The notes: generated by a model not told the origin, from the letters alone. Numbered from the stretch's first letter, positions 30,481-40,656 are shown. The stretch: DNA of 64,000 bases from Trichoplusia ni (GCF_003590095.1 NC_039494.1:8866001-8930000), one strand, 5' to 3'. Numbers and translations are program-made.

Positions 30481-30634
30481 AAAAGCATGTCGTTTGGGAT
30501 TCTTTTTCATTTTTTTTAATTGATTATTTTGAAGCAATTTTTTCGTAAGTTCGTTTTATGGAGACGCCTAGAATTTTCTGTACGAAATTTGTAATTTTGG
30601 TAGTTAATAATAGTAGGAACTTTTTGTATAATAG

Positions 30635-30995
30635 GAGGAGCTCGTGGCTAAGCTATAACCGCATAAGTGATTCGATCACAGGTTAAGCTATGCTTGACGC
30701 GGTTGGTCCGTAGATGGGTGACCATCTTTATCATAACGAGTTCCTCCGTGTTTCGGAAGGCACGTTAAATTGTGGGTCCCGGCTGTTATTCCTACATCTT
30801 TGACAGTCGTTACAGGTAGTCAGAAGCTTGAAAAAGTCTGACAGCCAGTCTAACCAAGGGGTATCGTGTTGCCCAGGTAACTGGGTTAAGGAGGTCAGAT
30901 AGGCAGTCGCTCCTTGTAAAACACTGGTGCTTAGCTGAAACCGGTTGGACTGGTAGCCGAGCCCAACATAATTGGGAAAAGGCTAGGCCAATGAT
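30635..30995 (+). mobile_element. SINE-5S, reference full-length copy
   Basis: The head runs GAGGAGCTCGTGGCTAAGC, then the 5S-like block at 30671-30724: TTCGATCACAGGTTAAGC, GACGCGGTTGG and GATGGGTGACC (30713-30723). In 5S rRNA genes CGATCACCGAAGTTAAGC, GCGCGGT and GATGGGTGACC occur in this order and spacing, and include the box A and box C internal promoter elements. A body of about 250 bp follows, ending GGGAAAAGGCTAGGCCAATG. A 17-base target duplication flanks it (30599-30615 and 30996-31012), with about 19 extra bases before the head. Pol III transcription from the 5S-type promoter and LINE-driven insertion are inferred. Confidence 0.93.
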
Positions 30996-31012
30996 GGTAG
31001 TTAATAATAGTA

Positions 31013-31290
31013 AGAGTAACACTATTTTTACTACAAGCAAATATCATTTTTCAAATCTGATCTCATCATAATAGCATTTAAAAATATTAAATAACCAGCA
31101 TTATCAAAAACAAAAATACTCAATAATTCATCAGTAACAAAATTCTCTTAAATTCGTTTTAAACACCAGCATGAATAATGGCAAGAAAAGTCAGTGTTTT
31201 ATATCTTAACAAATTTCTATTAAAAAAAAAACAAAGTAAAGAAAAAGCTTCACAAACTTGACCAACAGATGGCGCTGACGCACGAAACGA
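31013..31290. other. No feature seen
   Basis: AT-rich. Confidence 0.4.
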
Positions 31291-31294
31291 TTCC

Positions 31295-31400
31295 GATGAG
31301 TATTTTTAAACGGAGGGAGTCTGATCGTTCGCTCGGAACGTTTCCAGTACGTTACCCCTTCTTGACATCCATCTGAACGGAAGCTTATCTGTATCTAAGT
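31295..31400 (+). promoter_or_regulatory. Possible core promoter (weak)
   Basis: A local rise in GC and CpG (GATCGTTCGCTCGGAACG) follows a TATA-like TATTTTTAAACGG by about 25 bases, and a CAGTACGT stretch could be an initiator or a splice donor. No downstream coding exon is visible. It is listed only because it stands out from the repeats around it. Confidence 0.2.
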
Positions 31401-31420
31401 GGCTTACCTTTGGAATTATA

Positions 31421-31648
31421 ACATACAAACTCTTCGGTAGGACTCTACTTTGTATTTCTAATACGTTTAAAAAGATTTTTACGGAGTTTTTTGCTGAAAC
31501 CTCTGGAGGATGCAGTGGCTAATATTTAAACTGTAGTTTCGGTTGATGTTAATAGATAAATATCATATTAGAGATTGACTGCAAAATGGGAAAATAAATC
31601 GGACCCTATCTAACACTGAAATACTGAAGAACAGTCATTAATTATAAA
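31421..31648. other. No feature seen
   Basis: AT-rich. Confidence 0.4.
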
Positions 31649-31873
31649 TTAGCTTTTCGCCCGCGGCTTCGCCCGCGTCGAGGTCGGTTATATCGCGTTT
31701 CCAAGAGAACTCTTCAAAATTCCGGGATAAAAACTACCCTATGTTCTTTCACAAGGTCAACTCTATCTCTGTACCAAATTTCATTAAAATCGGTTCAGTG
31801 GTTTAGACGTGAAAGCGTAACAGACAGACAGAGTTACTTTCGCATTTTTAATATTAGTAGGGATTAGTAGGGA
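31649..31873 (-). mobile_element. Hel-B, full length
   Basis: The minus strand starts A|TCCCTACTAATCCCTACTAA and ends GGGCGAAAAGCTAA. The end is the CTAA form of CTRR. The 3' hairpin region is GCGGGCGAAGCCGCGG. It is closely related to the copy at 32835. Confidence 0.8.
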
Positions 31874-32308
31874 TTTACAAACCTTTGTAGCAATTGTGGA
31901 CCCTGTCGGGCAATATAATAACAATATTAAACTTAAAACACATGTAACGCGCTAAAATAAACAAACTCTCTAAATTTATAATAGTTATTAACTATTATAA
32001 ATTAAGGTTAAGGATACGGGAAATCATAACAGCAATGGATATCAGTCTATGTTTATTACTAGCTTTTGCCCTTGACTGGCCCCAAACTGGAACAATATTC
32101 TAGGTTAGGCATCCACCTATTTTGGTACAATACATAGCAAGGTTAATATCATCACCAAATGACATTCAAATTGCTCTGGTCATCAGAATTTGTTCTGCAA
32201 TTTGGCTACGGAAGCGTCAACTAAGGTGCGGTTTGATAATAATATAAATGACAGACTTTGAATTTATTATGACCTTGATATAAAAAACGTCACCAAGATC
32301 AAATCCTT
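31874..32308. other. No feature seen
   Basis: AT-rich. Confidence 0.4.
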
Positions 32309-32372
32309 TTCATAAACATTCAAGGCACATGCACAAAGACACCCAGACTCAGAGCAAGCAATCGTAAATAAA
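32309..32372 (-). mobile_element. SINE-1 body fragment
   Basis: The minus strand gives CTCTGAGTCTGGGTGTCTTT and GTGCATGTGCCTTGAATGTT. Confidence 0.6.
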
Positions 32373-32434
32373 ACGTTTCTTTTTTCAATAAAAAAAACGT
32401 CTCCAGCTTTGCATGGCTTCATGGATTACAAGTG

Positions 32435-32490
32435 ATAGTCCCACTGCTAGGCACAGGCCTCTTCCCATATAGGGAATTCCATTATTTGAA
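32435..32490 (+). repeat. LINE 3'-UTR-type repeat, short
   Basis: CCCACTGCTAGGCACAGGCC and TCTTCCCATATAGGGAATTC match the repeat at 9388 and 35360. Confidence 0.5.
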
Positions 32491-32519
32491 ATCCAGATAA
32501 AATCTAAAAAAAAAAAAAT

Positions 32520-32590
32520 TGTCCAGTACTCTTAATACAAGCTTTGCTTAGTTTCAGAATAGATGGCGTTGTGTGATACCTATAGAATAG
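32520..32590 (+). mobile_element. SINE-3 tail fragment
   Basis: AGTACTCTTAATACAAGCTT and TTTCAGAATAGATGGCGTTG match the SINE-3 3' end. Confidence 0.65.
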
Positions 32591-32603
32591 TAGGTATATT
32601 AGA

Positions 32604-33090
32604 CTAGCTGTTGCCCGCGACTTCGTCCGCGTGTTTAGAAGACATAACTTATGATTTATATCTGCCCTGTTTTTTCCACATTTTCCATTGTATCTTCGCT
32701 CCTATTAGTCGCAGCGTAATAGTTTATATCCTTAAACCTTCCTCGATCAATGGTCTATTCAATACAATTTGATTCAGTAGTTCCTGAGATTAGCGCGTTC
32801 AAACAAACAAACTCTTCAGCTTTATATATTAGTACTAGCTTTTCGCCCGCGGCTTCGCCCGCGTCGAGTTCGGTTATATCGCGTTTCCAAGTGATCTCTT
32901 CAAAAGTCCGGGATAAAAACTATCCTATGTTCTTTCTCAAGGTCAACTCTTTCTCTGTACCAAATTTCATGAAAATCAGTTCAGTGGTTTAGACGTGACC
33001 CGACTGTTACGTAGCGTAACAGACGGACAGACAGACAGAGTTACTTTTGCATTTATAATATTAGTAGGGAAGTAGGGATAGAAGTATAGA
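32604..33090 (-). mobile_element. Hel-A carrying a nested Hel-B
   Basis: The Hel-A 3' part is at 32604-32834 (minus-strand end GGGCAACAGCTAG). Its last few 5' bases (TCTATACTTCTA on the minus strand) lie beyond 33079. Hel-B fills 32835-33078. Confidence 0.72.
32835..33078 (-). mobile_element. Hel-B inserted into Hel-A
   Basis: The minus strand starts A|TCCCTACTTCCCTACTAATA and ends CGGGCGAAAAGCTAG|T. A|T flanks on both sides fit Helitron target choice, and the host Hel-A sequence is not duplicated. It carries an extra 18-base insertion (GTAACAGTCGGG-type) next to the GTTACG block. Confidence 0.8.
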
Positions 33091-33404
33091 TATGAAATAT
33101 TCCTTTTTATCCAAGTAAACATTTCCAAAAAATACTTGAAATATATTCCTATCCCTTTACAAATCTTCGCACGGAGCGGTGTCAGGTTTTTTATTCATCA
33201 TCCCTAGGGACAACCCTGCGAAGGTATAACACATTCGTGGGGATATAAAAGTGTCTCCGAAAGTCCCAAATCTATTTTCGAAGAGTGAGATATGTATTAT
33301 TTTAGGGTTACGTAGTAAAGAAAACCTTGAAATATTTACCTAGTAATGTTTTGTTTCAAGAGTTAAAACGGGCTAGATGGCTTTTGCAGATTTCAAAATG
33401 GTCA
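33091..33404. other. No feature seen
   Basis: AT-rich. Confidence 0.4.
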
Positions 33405-33460
33405 CCCATCAAATTGATAACCTCGGTAAACAACGTCTGGTCAATTTTCAATCAAATAGG
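33405..33460 (-). repeat. 5S-like segment (Rep-N type)
   Basis: The minus strand reads CCAGACGTTGTTTACCGAGG, then TCAATTTGATGGGTGACCAT. It shares the TCAATTTGATGGGTGACCA block with 4030-4050. Confidence 0.45.
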
Positions 33461-33496
33461 TTGAAGGAATTAGCAATCAAAATGATGCCATCAATC

Positions 33497-33635
33497 CCGC
33501 AGTAAGAAATTTAATCATTGTGTCGCGAAGTGTTTCACAAACATACAGATCACGTGCACAAAGACACCTAAACTCAGTACAAGCATTCGTGGATCACAGA
33601 AGTAATCAAACCTGCGACAATTCGCGCGCTGTTTG
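33497..33635 (-). mobile_element. SINE-1, head degraded
   Basis: The minus strand carries the body GATCCACGAATGCTTGTACT and GTGCACGTGATCTGTATG, ending TGTTTGTGAAACACTTCGCG. The B box region is mutated (GTCGCAGGTTTGATTAC). Confidence 0.75.
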
Positions 33636-33689
33636 TCTGACTATACATCTAGACTATAAGTGCAATCACAGTGAGCAGCCATTTTTAAA

Positions 33690-33855
33690 ATTGTAAATTA
33701 TATTGTCACCGGGTTTGAAGCTACCCTGAAAATCTCATCCTGCTACCTTATGGGAAAATGCCCCATAATTGAGTTGCGAAAATCCAACCGGAACGACAAA
33801 CAAACAAACAAACAAACAAACAAGAAAAGTGAGTGTATAAAAACTCGGGAAAATG
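33690..33855 (+). repeat. Rep-J copy with CAAA microsatellite
   Basis: GGGTTTGAAGCTACCCTGAA, AATCCAACCGGAACGACAAA, five further CAAA units, then AAAAGTGAGTGTATAAAAAC and TCGGGAAAATGAA. Confidence 0.6.
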
Positions 33856-34159
33856 AACCAAGTATTATTCCAACTAAATTTTCAGTAATGTCTTGCAAAA
33901 CTTTATTATTTTATCCGCAAATTTTTCACACCCTGTATACCATCACCCTAATGTGATTTATATAACTCAAAAGGTATGCAAAGGGTGTTCTAATTGCGAC
34001 ATAAAGTATTCAACCAGCACCCTCTAATTTATTATTATACGAAAATAATTACATGGTCGTGCCAGGGACGGATTTCAATATAGGCCTAAAATGTCCGGGC
34101 ATATTAGAGGCATTTTTTGAGAGGCATACTTATCTAAGGGGTATAAAGAAACCTTAATG
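33856..34159. other. No feature seen
   Basis: AT-rich. Confidence 0.4.
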
Positions 34160-34300
34160 TGTACCAAGCTGTATCTCATGAACAATGACAGGTAGAAAAA
34201 GGAAATTTTAACAGATGATTTATGGAGGTTGCCGTTTTAATAACAAATGATAAAAATCAATGGTTTGGTAGTATATTCGATGGTTGAATGTTTTTTTTTT
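34160..34300 (-). repeat. Rep-N fragment
   Basis: AAGCTGTATCTCATGAACAA, AAATTTTAACAGATGATTTA and TTGCCGTTTTAATAACAAAT match the Rep-N core. Confidence 0.45.
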
Positions 34301-34789
34301 CTTTATTCTATCTGCAACAAACTGTTAGCATCGCGAATCTGAGTCGCACTTGAAAACCGTTTTTTTACGGTAGCAACTGCCATACAAAACCGGTTTTCAA
34401 TAAAACCTGAATTATAATAAAACCTATTTATAAACTGCTTGGAATAAAGTAGCATAAAAATGTAGAAGTTTCGCAAATTAATTTCTTTTCTTCATTAAAT
34501 TTACGCTTTTTAAATTCCACTTTCGCCAGCCAACATTTTAAATCCGGCCCTGTCTTAACGAGTAATAGATCGCGGTCAAAATTAAAAATAATGATGTAAT
34601 GAATATACTTTGAATACATTAATTATTTTTAAGAATTATTTTTAAGGTTAGTAGTTTTTGTAGAATTTAGTGTAATAAAATATTTGTAAAGGTGTAATAA
34701 AATACTCTGACGTTGAGTTTTAAAATAAACTTAGTGACTATTATAATACCTAATGCGATAAATGTTTTTTGGTTATACTACTTAGCTTC
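34301..34789. other. No feature seen
   Basis: AT-rich. Confidence 0.4.
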
Positions 34790-34960
34790 ACAGTCTGTCT
34801 GTCAGGCCGTGTGTCACCACGCTTCATCTAAATTATCGTAATAGGTAGAGACGATTGAAATTTTCGCACAGGCATCACCAATGATAGGACAGGGTTAAAC
34901 AACGGCTGGTGATGTTCTTTTTTGCACATTTGTTTTGTGTCTTAGTTGTACGGAACCTTC
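34790..34960 (+). repeat. Rep-N copy
   Basis: CAGTCTGTCTGTCAGGCCGT, GAAATTTTCGCACAGGCATC, GGGTTAAACAACGGCTGGTG and the end GTTGTACGGAACCTTC, the last being part of the family's 'GGTTCCGTAC' terminus. Confidence 0.5.
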
Positions 34961-35104
34961 AATTTTCTTCTAGCATATTTTTTTTGTTTTCATAATTTAT
35001 GCATATAAAACAGTTGAAAAACAGAATTTAAAGACATGATCCAAGGGTGCTGCTTTTTTTTGGTCAGAAAAAGACTGTCTGGTTGAACAGCAAACGCGCA
35101 ATAA

Positions 35105-35320
35105 GGGCTCCCGCACACGGGCCACCGGCCACAACCACAAAACACCGCTACTGTCATATTTCCTGTAGTTTAACGCAGTTTATATAGATGAGCGAGCAGT
35201 GTCTTGTAACGTGTGGCGACCACTAGCTTCAACCCTATGCGGCGAGTCCCTATAAACTACAGTAAATATGCCTGTAGCGGCGTTTTGTAGTTGTGGCCGG
35301 TGGGCCGTGTGCAACGACCC
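35105..35320. mobile_element. MITE with ~63-bp inverted ends and TAA target
   Basis: The left end is GGGCTCCCGCACACGGGCCA. The right end, inverted, is GGGTCGTTGCACACGGCCCA. Both continue with CCGGCCACAAC.ACAAAAC and TGTAGTTTA blocks, giving imperfect inverted repeats of about 63 bp. A TAA stands on both sides (35102-35104 and 35321-35323), the 3-base target of PIF/Harbinger elements. It has no coding capacity at 216 bp. Confidence 0.8.
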
Positions 35321-35359
35321 TAAGAGCAGGAAAGGAGTAATAATAAAAGGCTATACATC

Positions 35360-35525
35360 CCTCTATAAGTCACAGGCCTCTTGCTATATAGGGAAGGTTT
35401 GAGCATCGATCACCACGCTAGCTCACTGCGGGCGATTTCAGATTCCAATATTTGTAATCCAGGTTTCCTCACGATGTTTTCCTTCACCGTTTGTCAGTGG
35501 TGTCTTAGAACATTTACATATAATT
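35360..35525 (+). repeat. LINE 3'-UTR-type repeat, longest copy
   Basis: CACAGGCCTCTTGCTATATA, GGTTTGAGCATCGATCACCA, CACGCTAGCTCACTGCGGGC and CCTTCACCGTTTGTCAGTGG lie in order. The last block also appears at 40268. Confidence 0.6.
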
Positions 35526-36211
35526 TTGCATATATTATGTTATAAGATAGAATAAGCTACATATTAGTATTGTTATTGTATTGTTTTTTATGGATTCAAT
35601 TAATGTTATCTTTAATTTAGAATGTCGTGTTTCTTTATTGTTTAAATTTTATAGTAAGTAAGTAATTAGTTATGAGTAAAGTGCCTCACTAACGCATTAG
35701 GAAGCCTGTAATGTTAGTGATAAGGTGGAAATAAATAAATAAATATAAAGTCGTATTGGTACTTTACCTGCGTTGGTATTGAACCTGCACTTCGTGCATA
35801 GAAGTCCATGCATACAAGTAGGAAGGAATAAAAGAAAGAAAAACAAAGGGAACGTATGTTTTCTTCTTAACAAGTTTATTTTTAAATACCAAAATACGAA
35901 GTTTTGCCTCAAAATATGTTTTCTCGGATTAAAATTATGGTCGTTTAAAGTTTAAATTTCATAAGTTATTATAACTACCATATCTTAGTAATAGCAATGT
36001 GCAAAGTTTCACTTAAAGTACCAAGAAAAGTCCCATCTTGAGGATACCAGATTTGGAGTTTCGAAACAAATTTGGTAAGCTTTAGAAAGTTGCTGTTTTT
36101 GTTTTCAAATATTATAATTGGATAATATATGGTATATACATTAACGATGGATTTAATTAATATTTACTACTGTAGTACGTTCAAGTATGAATCAAATTAG
36201 ATGTCGTTTTT
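35526..36211. other. No feature seen
   Basis: AT-rich with an AAATAAATAAAT run near 35730. Confidence 0.45.
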
Positions 36212-36343
36212 TATTTCTACATTGTCTCGGGTCTGGGTGTTTGTGGTGCCTTCGTTGTATCTGAATTCCATAACACAAGTGCTTTAGCAACTTACTTTGG
36301 GTTCAGAAAAATGTATGTGATGTTGTCCGCATTTATTTATTTG
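36212..36343 (+). mobile_element. SINE-2, headless
   Basis: It begins TTTCTACATTGTCTCGGGTC and ends GTTGTCCGCATTTATTTATT. The tRNA-like head is missing: a typical 5' truncation. Confidence 0.82.
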
Positions 36344-36954
36344 ACGGCACTTTTTTGGCGAGTTTTCGAATCATATTCGACCAAAATCGGTTCAGTACCT
36401 CAATTTTTTTTATTTGTTATAACGACTCCCATAGTAAGTAATTTAACTTTATTTATCATCTTTGAAGATATTTATCGAATGTTTTATTGTACACCCAAGT
36501 ATGGATTTGATATCTCAACAGAAAGGGCATAGTTTATTCTATAGAATACACAAATTTAAATATTTTTATTAATTCAGTATCGGTTGGTCATTATCGGTTT
36601 TACAATATGAAAATAGGAATACATTCTCAAAAGCGCAAGAATACAAAACAAAACGATATTTCAAAAGATACATCTATTCTTAAACCACATTTAAACCAGT
36701 TGAAAACATCTTCAAAAATCTAAATTTACAAAGGCGAACAGCCCCAAGTATTCGGTGTGAAGTATTAAAAGCAGTTTGATAACTTGCCAAGTTTTGGAAT
36801 TTCTGCAAAGAGTTACATCTTGAAGATTAAGATTCACTTAATATTATGTCGTAACTTCACGAATTGTTTTGAAAGGGTTGGGATTTTTTTAATCTGGAAA
36901 CACGGTAGCGTGTATAGCCAAGTTCAAGGAATAGAACTGGCGAGAAGTATCCAA
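36344..36954. other. No feature seen
   Basis: AT-rich. Confidence 0.45.
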
Positions 36955-37105
36955 TTGCTTAATATTATAAACGCGAAAGTTTGTATGTATGGATGTTTGT
37001 TAATATGTCACGCAAAAAAAAATTGAACCGATTTATACGAAACTTGGTACAAAGATAGTTTATAACAGGATGTTCCCTTGGGACCCTTTCGATTTGTAGC
37101 ACTCG
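36955..37105 (+). mobile_element. Hel-C, 3'-truncated
   Basis: GCTTAATATTATAAACGCGA, ACGAAACTTGGTACAAAGAT and GATTTGTAGCACTCG. The CTAG end is missing. Confidence 0.65.
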
Positions 37106-37710
37106 TTTTAATAAATATTTCTGAGGTCTAGCCATTGAACTTGGCACCCATTTAGATCTCACTTTTTTGTTAAAGTCAACAATCAAAGCAACTGGCAACA
37201 AGCAATAACAGTTTGTGTTGGGTAATAGTCCTCTATTACCCATCAAAAATCTAAATTTATTTATTTGTTTATTATAACACCATTACAGTCACATATAAAT
37301 CAAAGCGATGTTATAAAATAATATTAGCATAAGAGCAATTACAAAATAAACTTTAGAATAGACATTAATATAATAATATACATAAAATAGTAAAAACTTG
37401 ACATTTCTTAAAAATATGGTTTTCTATACATATTTACGCCACTTCCGTGAACTTCGGCAAGGTAAGTACAAATACGTTAATGTTTCCGTAATTAATTCTA
37501 TTAATTAAACTTATTCCTCGTGATAAGGGGGCAAATTTAAGTAGATTGGTCCTAGGCACGTCCGCTCTGAGTAGTAAATTAATTGGTTCATTTTATTAAA
37601 ATAGGATGTCCAGCATCACTGACATCGTCTCCTTGATAATCAATCTTATCAAATTCTTGTCCATGCAAACGGACAAGTATAGGATAAGAATTCAAATCAA
37701 AACCTTAGAA
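37106..37710. other. No feature seen
   Basis: AT-rich. A 93-codon minus-strand frame overlapping the Hel-C fragment is unsupported. Confidence 0.45.
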
Positions 37711-38013
37711 TAGGGATGATGACAATTTTTTTTTCAGTGTCCATCTTGTAGTTTTTTGTATAATAATGGATACGTATTTTTTAGTTTGTCCCGCTAACAT
37801 AAATTGACCAAATTACAGTGAATGAAACTTACGCGTGACGTCACGATTGAGAATAAATTTTACCATATCGTTACGTCACAAGCCCCCGCTCCTAAACTTT
37901 AAAGCAGTTAATCTTTGTCAATTCTATTTTTTCTGAAAAAGGAAAAAATACGTGTCTCGTACTTTTCAATTATCTAACTGAGGGACTAATGAGATTTTTC
38001 CTTTTTATCCCTA
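37711..38013 (-). mobile_element. MITE-K copy 2
   Basis: Ends TAGGGATGATGAC and TTTTTATCCCTA. The body is the inverse of 18567-18890 and shares GTATTTTTTAGTTTGTCCCG, AAACTTACGCGTGACGTCAC and CATATCGTTACGTCACAAGC. About 300 bp. Confidence 0.72.
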
Positions 38014-38299
38014 TTCACACAAAAAAAAAGAATTCATTCTAACCAACAGACATAGTTTATCCTCCACGAGTGATATTAGGGTTCCGCTATCAGATACCGG
38101 TGACGTCATCACAGATACCAACTGGAGATCAATATTAACGATAACACGACCTTCATAGTTATTGCTAATCGTCTACAGGGCGGAAAGATTAGCTTTTGTA
38201 TTGAAAAAATGTGTAAAAATTAATATTGAACAGGGTAAAAACTGTACAGTCCGTCAGACAGATTTCGTATACGTATTTTTTTGTTTTATTTCGTTATCC

Positions 38300-38560
38300 A
38301 ATAAACTAATGGAGAACGCAAAAAAATTAAAAACCACGTTTTTAAATGTCACTCCATTCAAAACTTATCACAATCGGTCCAGCCGTTTTTAGATTTGTGA
38401 ATTGCATTGTCATTGCGTTTGAAGCTACCCTGAAAATTTCAGGCTAATATCAGCTTATCGGGAACTCCGGGATTTCGGGAAATTTGAGTTACGAAAATCC
38501 AACCGGAACGACAAACAGACACGAAAAGTGAGTGTATAATTATAAACGTGGGAAAATGAA
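38300..38560 (+). repeat. Rep-J copy, longest
   Basis: AAATGTCACTCCATTCAAAA, AATCGGTCCAGCCGTTTTTA, TTGAAGCTACCCTGAAAATT, TCAGCTTATCGGGAACTCCG, AATCCAACCGGAACGACAAA and ATAAACGTGGGAAAATGAA. It gives the family's order of blocks. Confidence 0.62.
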
Positions 38561-38669
38561 GGGGAATCATAAAATCTCGTGTGACGTCACTTACAAGTAA
38601 GTGATGTTTTAGTCCACACTATCAAACATTTCATAATCTAGAAAGCTTTTAATCTTCCTGACTTTTTAA

Positions 38670-38922
38670 TCTATTCTAATATATAAAGCTGAAGAGTTTG
38701 TTTGTTTGTTTGAACGCGCTAATCTCAGGAACTAGTGGTCCAATTTGAAAAATTCATTTTGTGTTGAATAGACCATGCATCGAGGAAGGCTATAGGCTAT
38801 AAACCATCACGCTGCGACTAATAGGACCGAAGATACAATTTAAAATGTGAAAAAAACAGGGCAGGTATAAATCATAACTTATATCTTCTACCCACGGGGA
38901 CGAAGTCGCGGGCAAAAGCTAG
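38670..38922 (+). mobile_element. Hel-A, full length
   Basis: It starts A|TCTATTCTAATATATAAAGC and ends GGGCAAAAGCTAG|T. The 3' hairpin is GGGGACGAAGTCGCG. Confidence 0.8.
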
Positions 38923-38969
38923 TGATGTGATAAAATGAAAAATTCGTGTCAGACACATCCATCTACCGA

Positions 38970-39052
38970 TCTCCTTAAGCCAAGTGGTTGAAATAACCAT
39001 GCCAAACCCTATGAGCGCGACGTGTCGCAGTGTCCATCCATGCGTAGATGGT
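38970..39052 (+). mobile_element. SINE-1 head fragment
   Basis: TTAAGCCAAGTGGTTGAAAT, CATGCCAAACCCTATGAGCG and CGACGTGTCGCAG correspond to the A-box side of SINE-1. The body is missing. Confidence 0.6.
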
Positions 39053-39639
39053 CTATCTAGGTACGCTCTCTTAACAACGCGATCTTCTCCCATCCTCTCG
39101 ACGTGGCCTATGATACAAGGATTAAATTTTTCACATCGGTCTGTTTTTAAAGAAAATAAATAGGCTACTAACCTTCTTTCGAAAGTCAAAATTGACATTA
39201 GACAGGACCCTGATTCACCACCCTTCACCACTTTCTAAGTTCCCTAGCTAGCTTTTGTTTTTAACAAGGAAAACAAAAACTAATCGAATAAAGAACGGAA
39301 TCAACTGGAATAAGTTTACATATCGGAATACATTTCGCATTTCACCGACAACATATTATATGTACCTATGTTCATGAGACCACAAAAGTTTCACTTAAAG
39401 ATGTTAAACACAGCACCTTATTACAACGCTGTAAGGTTAATTTTGCCAATTCATCGTTACGAAAGTTGTGTGTGTGTACAGGGAACATAAGTTAATAGGT
39501 GGAAGTGCTTCTAATCTGCCGTAGTACTCGAATAAGAGTCCGTAAACTCCAAATGGTTTTTTTCTGTTCTAACATGAAATAAACACGTCAGACTTGAGTT
39601 GATGAGAGTCAGACTCGAGACAAATTAGATAAAAAAAAA
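39053..39639. other. No feature seen
   Basis: The 119-codon minus-strand frame at 38872-39231 runs out of the SINE and Helitron sequence into unassigned DNA. A TGTGTGTGT run is at 39467. Confidence 0.4.
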
Positions 39640-39840
39640 AATTCTTACCGCAACAAGCATTGCTTAACCTCAATTTTCATTCTACGATGTTGCGGTTGCA
39701 GAAACACACTATCTATATAAATTTCAACCACCTACCTATCACATTTCATCTTATACAGCCCGGTGAAAGACATACGGACGAGACAGCTAAGTCATAATTA
39801 TAAGGATCCGTGTTTACCTTTTGGGTATTTTCAAAATACT
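39640..39840 (+). repeat. Rep-N copy
   Basis: CTTACCGCAACAAGCATTGC, AAATTTCAACCACCTACCTA, ATTTCATCTTATACAGCCC and CCGTGTTTACCTTTTGGGTA. Confidence 0.5.
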
Positions 39841-39864
39841 TACTATAAATTTTGACAATTCTAT

Positions 39865-39937
39865 GGAGGGGCGCTCACTCACCCGCATTTGTACGACTAG
39901 TAGTCGTGGCAAAGAACGGGTAAGCGCGAGCCTCTCC
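39865..39937. repeat. Small imperfect foldback
   Basis: GGAGGGGCGCTCACTCACCC folds on GGGTAAGCGCGAGCCTCTCC, with TACGACTAGTAGTCGTGG at the centre. The stem is about 34 bp with several mismatches. GC is well above the surroundings. No flanking duplication was found. Confidence 0.6.
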
Positions 39938-40267
39938 GGGTATGAAACCCTATGACCATGAGCGAACTGCCAATGAGTACCACTTCCTCTAACTCCTCTG
40001 CTCTATGCACAGTTATCAAGATAAGATAAGTACCGGTACTTTAATTAGCTAAGTGCACCCAACCTTTATGAATACTTTTATCCGTAGATAACAGATTTTA
40101 TTTGTGTTGAAAATATCGATCTTTTTGGTTTTTGTTTCTAAGTTATTTGTGAAGATTTTTTCGTTTCAAACGACTTCAAAATTTGTCTGTTTTTTTGTGT
40201 TTGTTACTGTTGAACTTCAGACTGGATGAATCGATTTTGTTAATTCTTCTTTTAATTTACGTAAAAC
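39938..40267. other. No feature seen
   Basis: AT-rich. Confidence 0.4.
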
Positions 40268-40410
40268 GTTGTTTTTCTTCACCGGTTGTCAGTGATGACT
40301 TAGAATAATTAAGAAAATTACACATCATATTAATACTTTGCCTAGGTCGGGATCGAAAACCTTGTGCCTTCAAATCCATGCACAAAACCGCAAGGCTACT
40401 ACCATTCCAG
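40268..40410 (+). repeat. LINE 3'-UTR-type repeat, tail part
   Basis: TTCTTCACCGGTTGTCAGTG, then GGTCGGGATCGAAAACCTTG and AAATCCATGCACAAAACCGC, continuing where the copy at 35360 stops. Confidence 0.5.
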
Positions 40411-40445
40411 AAAGTTATATAAAATAAAAAAGACATGTCACATTT

Positions 40446-40656
40446 AAAGAAAGAAACGACTCAGGCAGTAAAGAATTAAATCCTCGTGTCGCGGGGGATT
40501 TTACATACATTCAAATCACATGTACAAAGGCACCCAGACTCAGGACAAGCATTCGTAGATCACACAAATGCTTGATCTACGCAGGGATCGAGCTCGCGAC
40601 ACGTCGCGCTCAGTAGGTTTGGCATTCTGACCTCAACCACTCGGCTATCCAAGCAT
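40446..40656 (-). mobile_element. SINE-1, full length
   Basis: The minus strand holds GCTTGGATAGCCGAGTGGTT, the B-box region CGCGAGCTCGATCCCTGCG, the body and a GAGTCGTTTC end. Confidence 0.88.

Noticed and set aside
30660..30760. True 5S rRNA gene
   Set aside because: Only the central portion resembles 5S. The ends do not pair, and it is fused to a SINE body with target duplications.
33799..33822. CRISPR-like or regular array
   Set aside because: It is a simple CAAA microsatellite within Rep-J. No spacer structure exists anywhere in the window.
38872..39231. 119-codon minus-strand frame
   Set aside because: It spans the end of a Hel-A, a SINE-1 head scrap and unassigned DNA.
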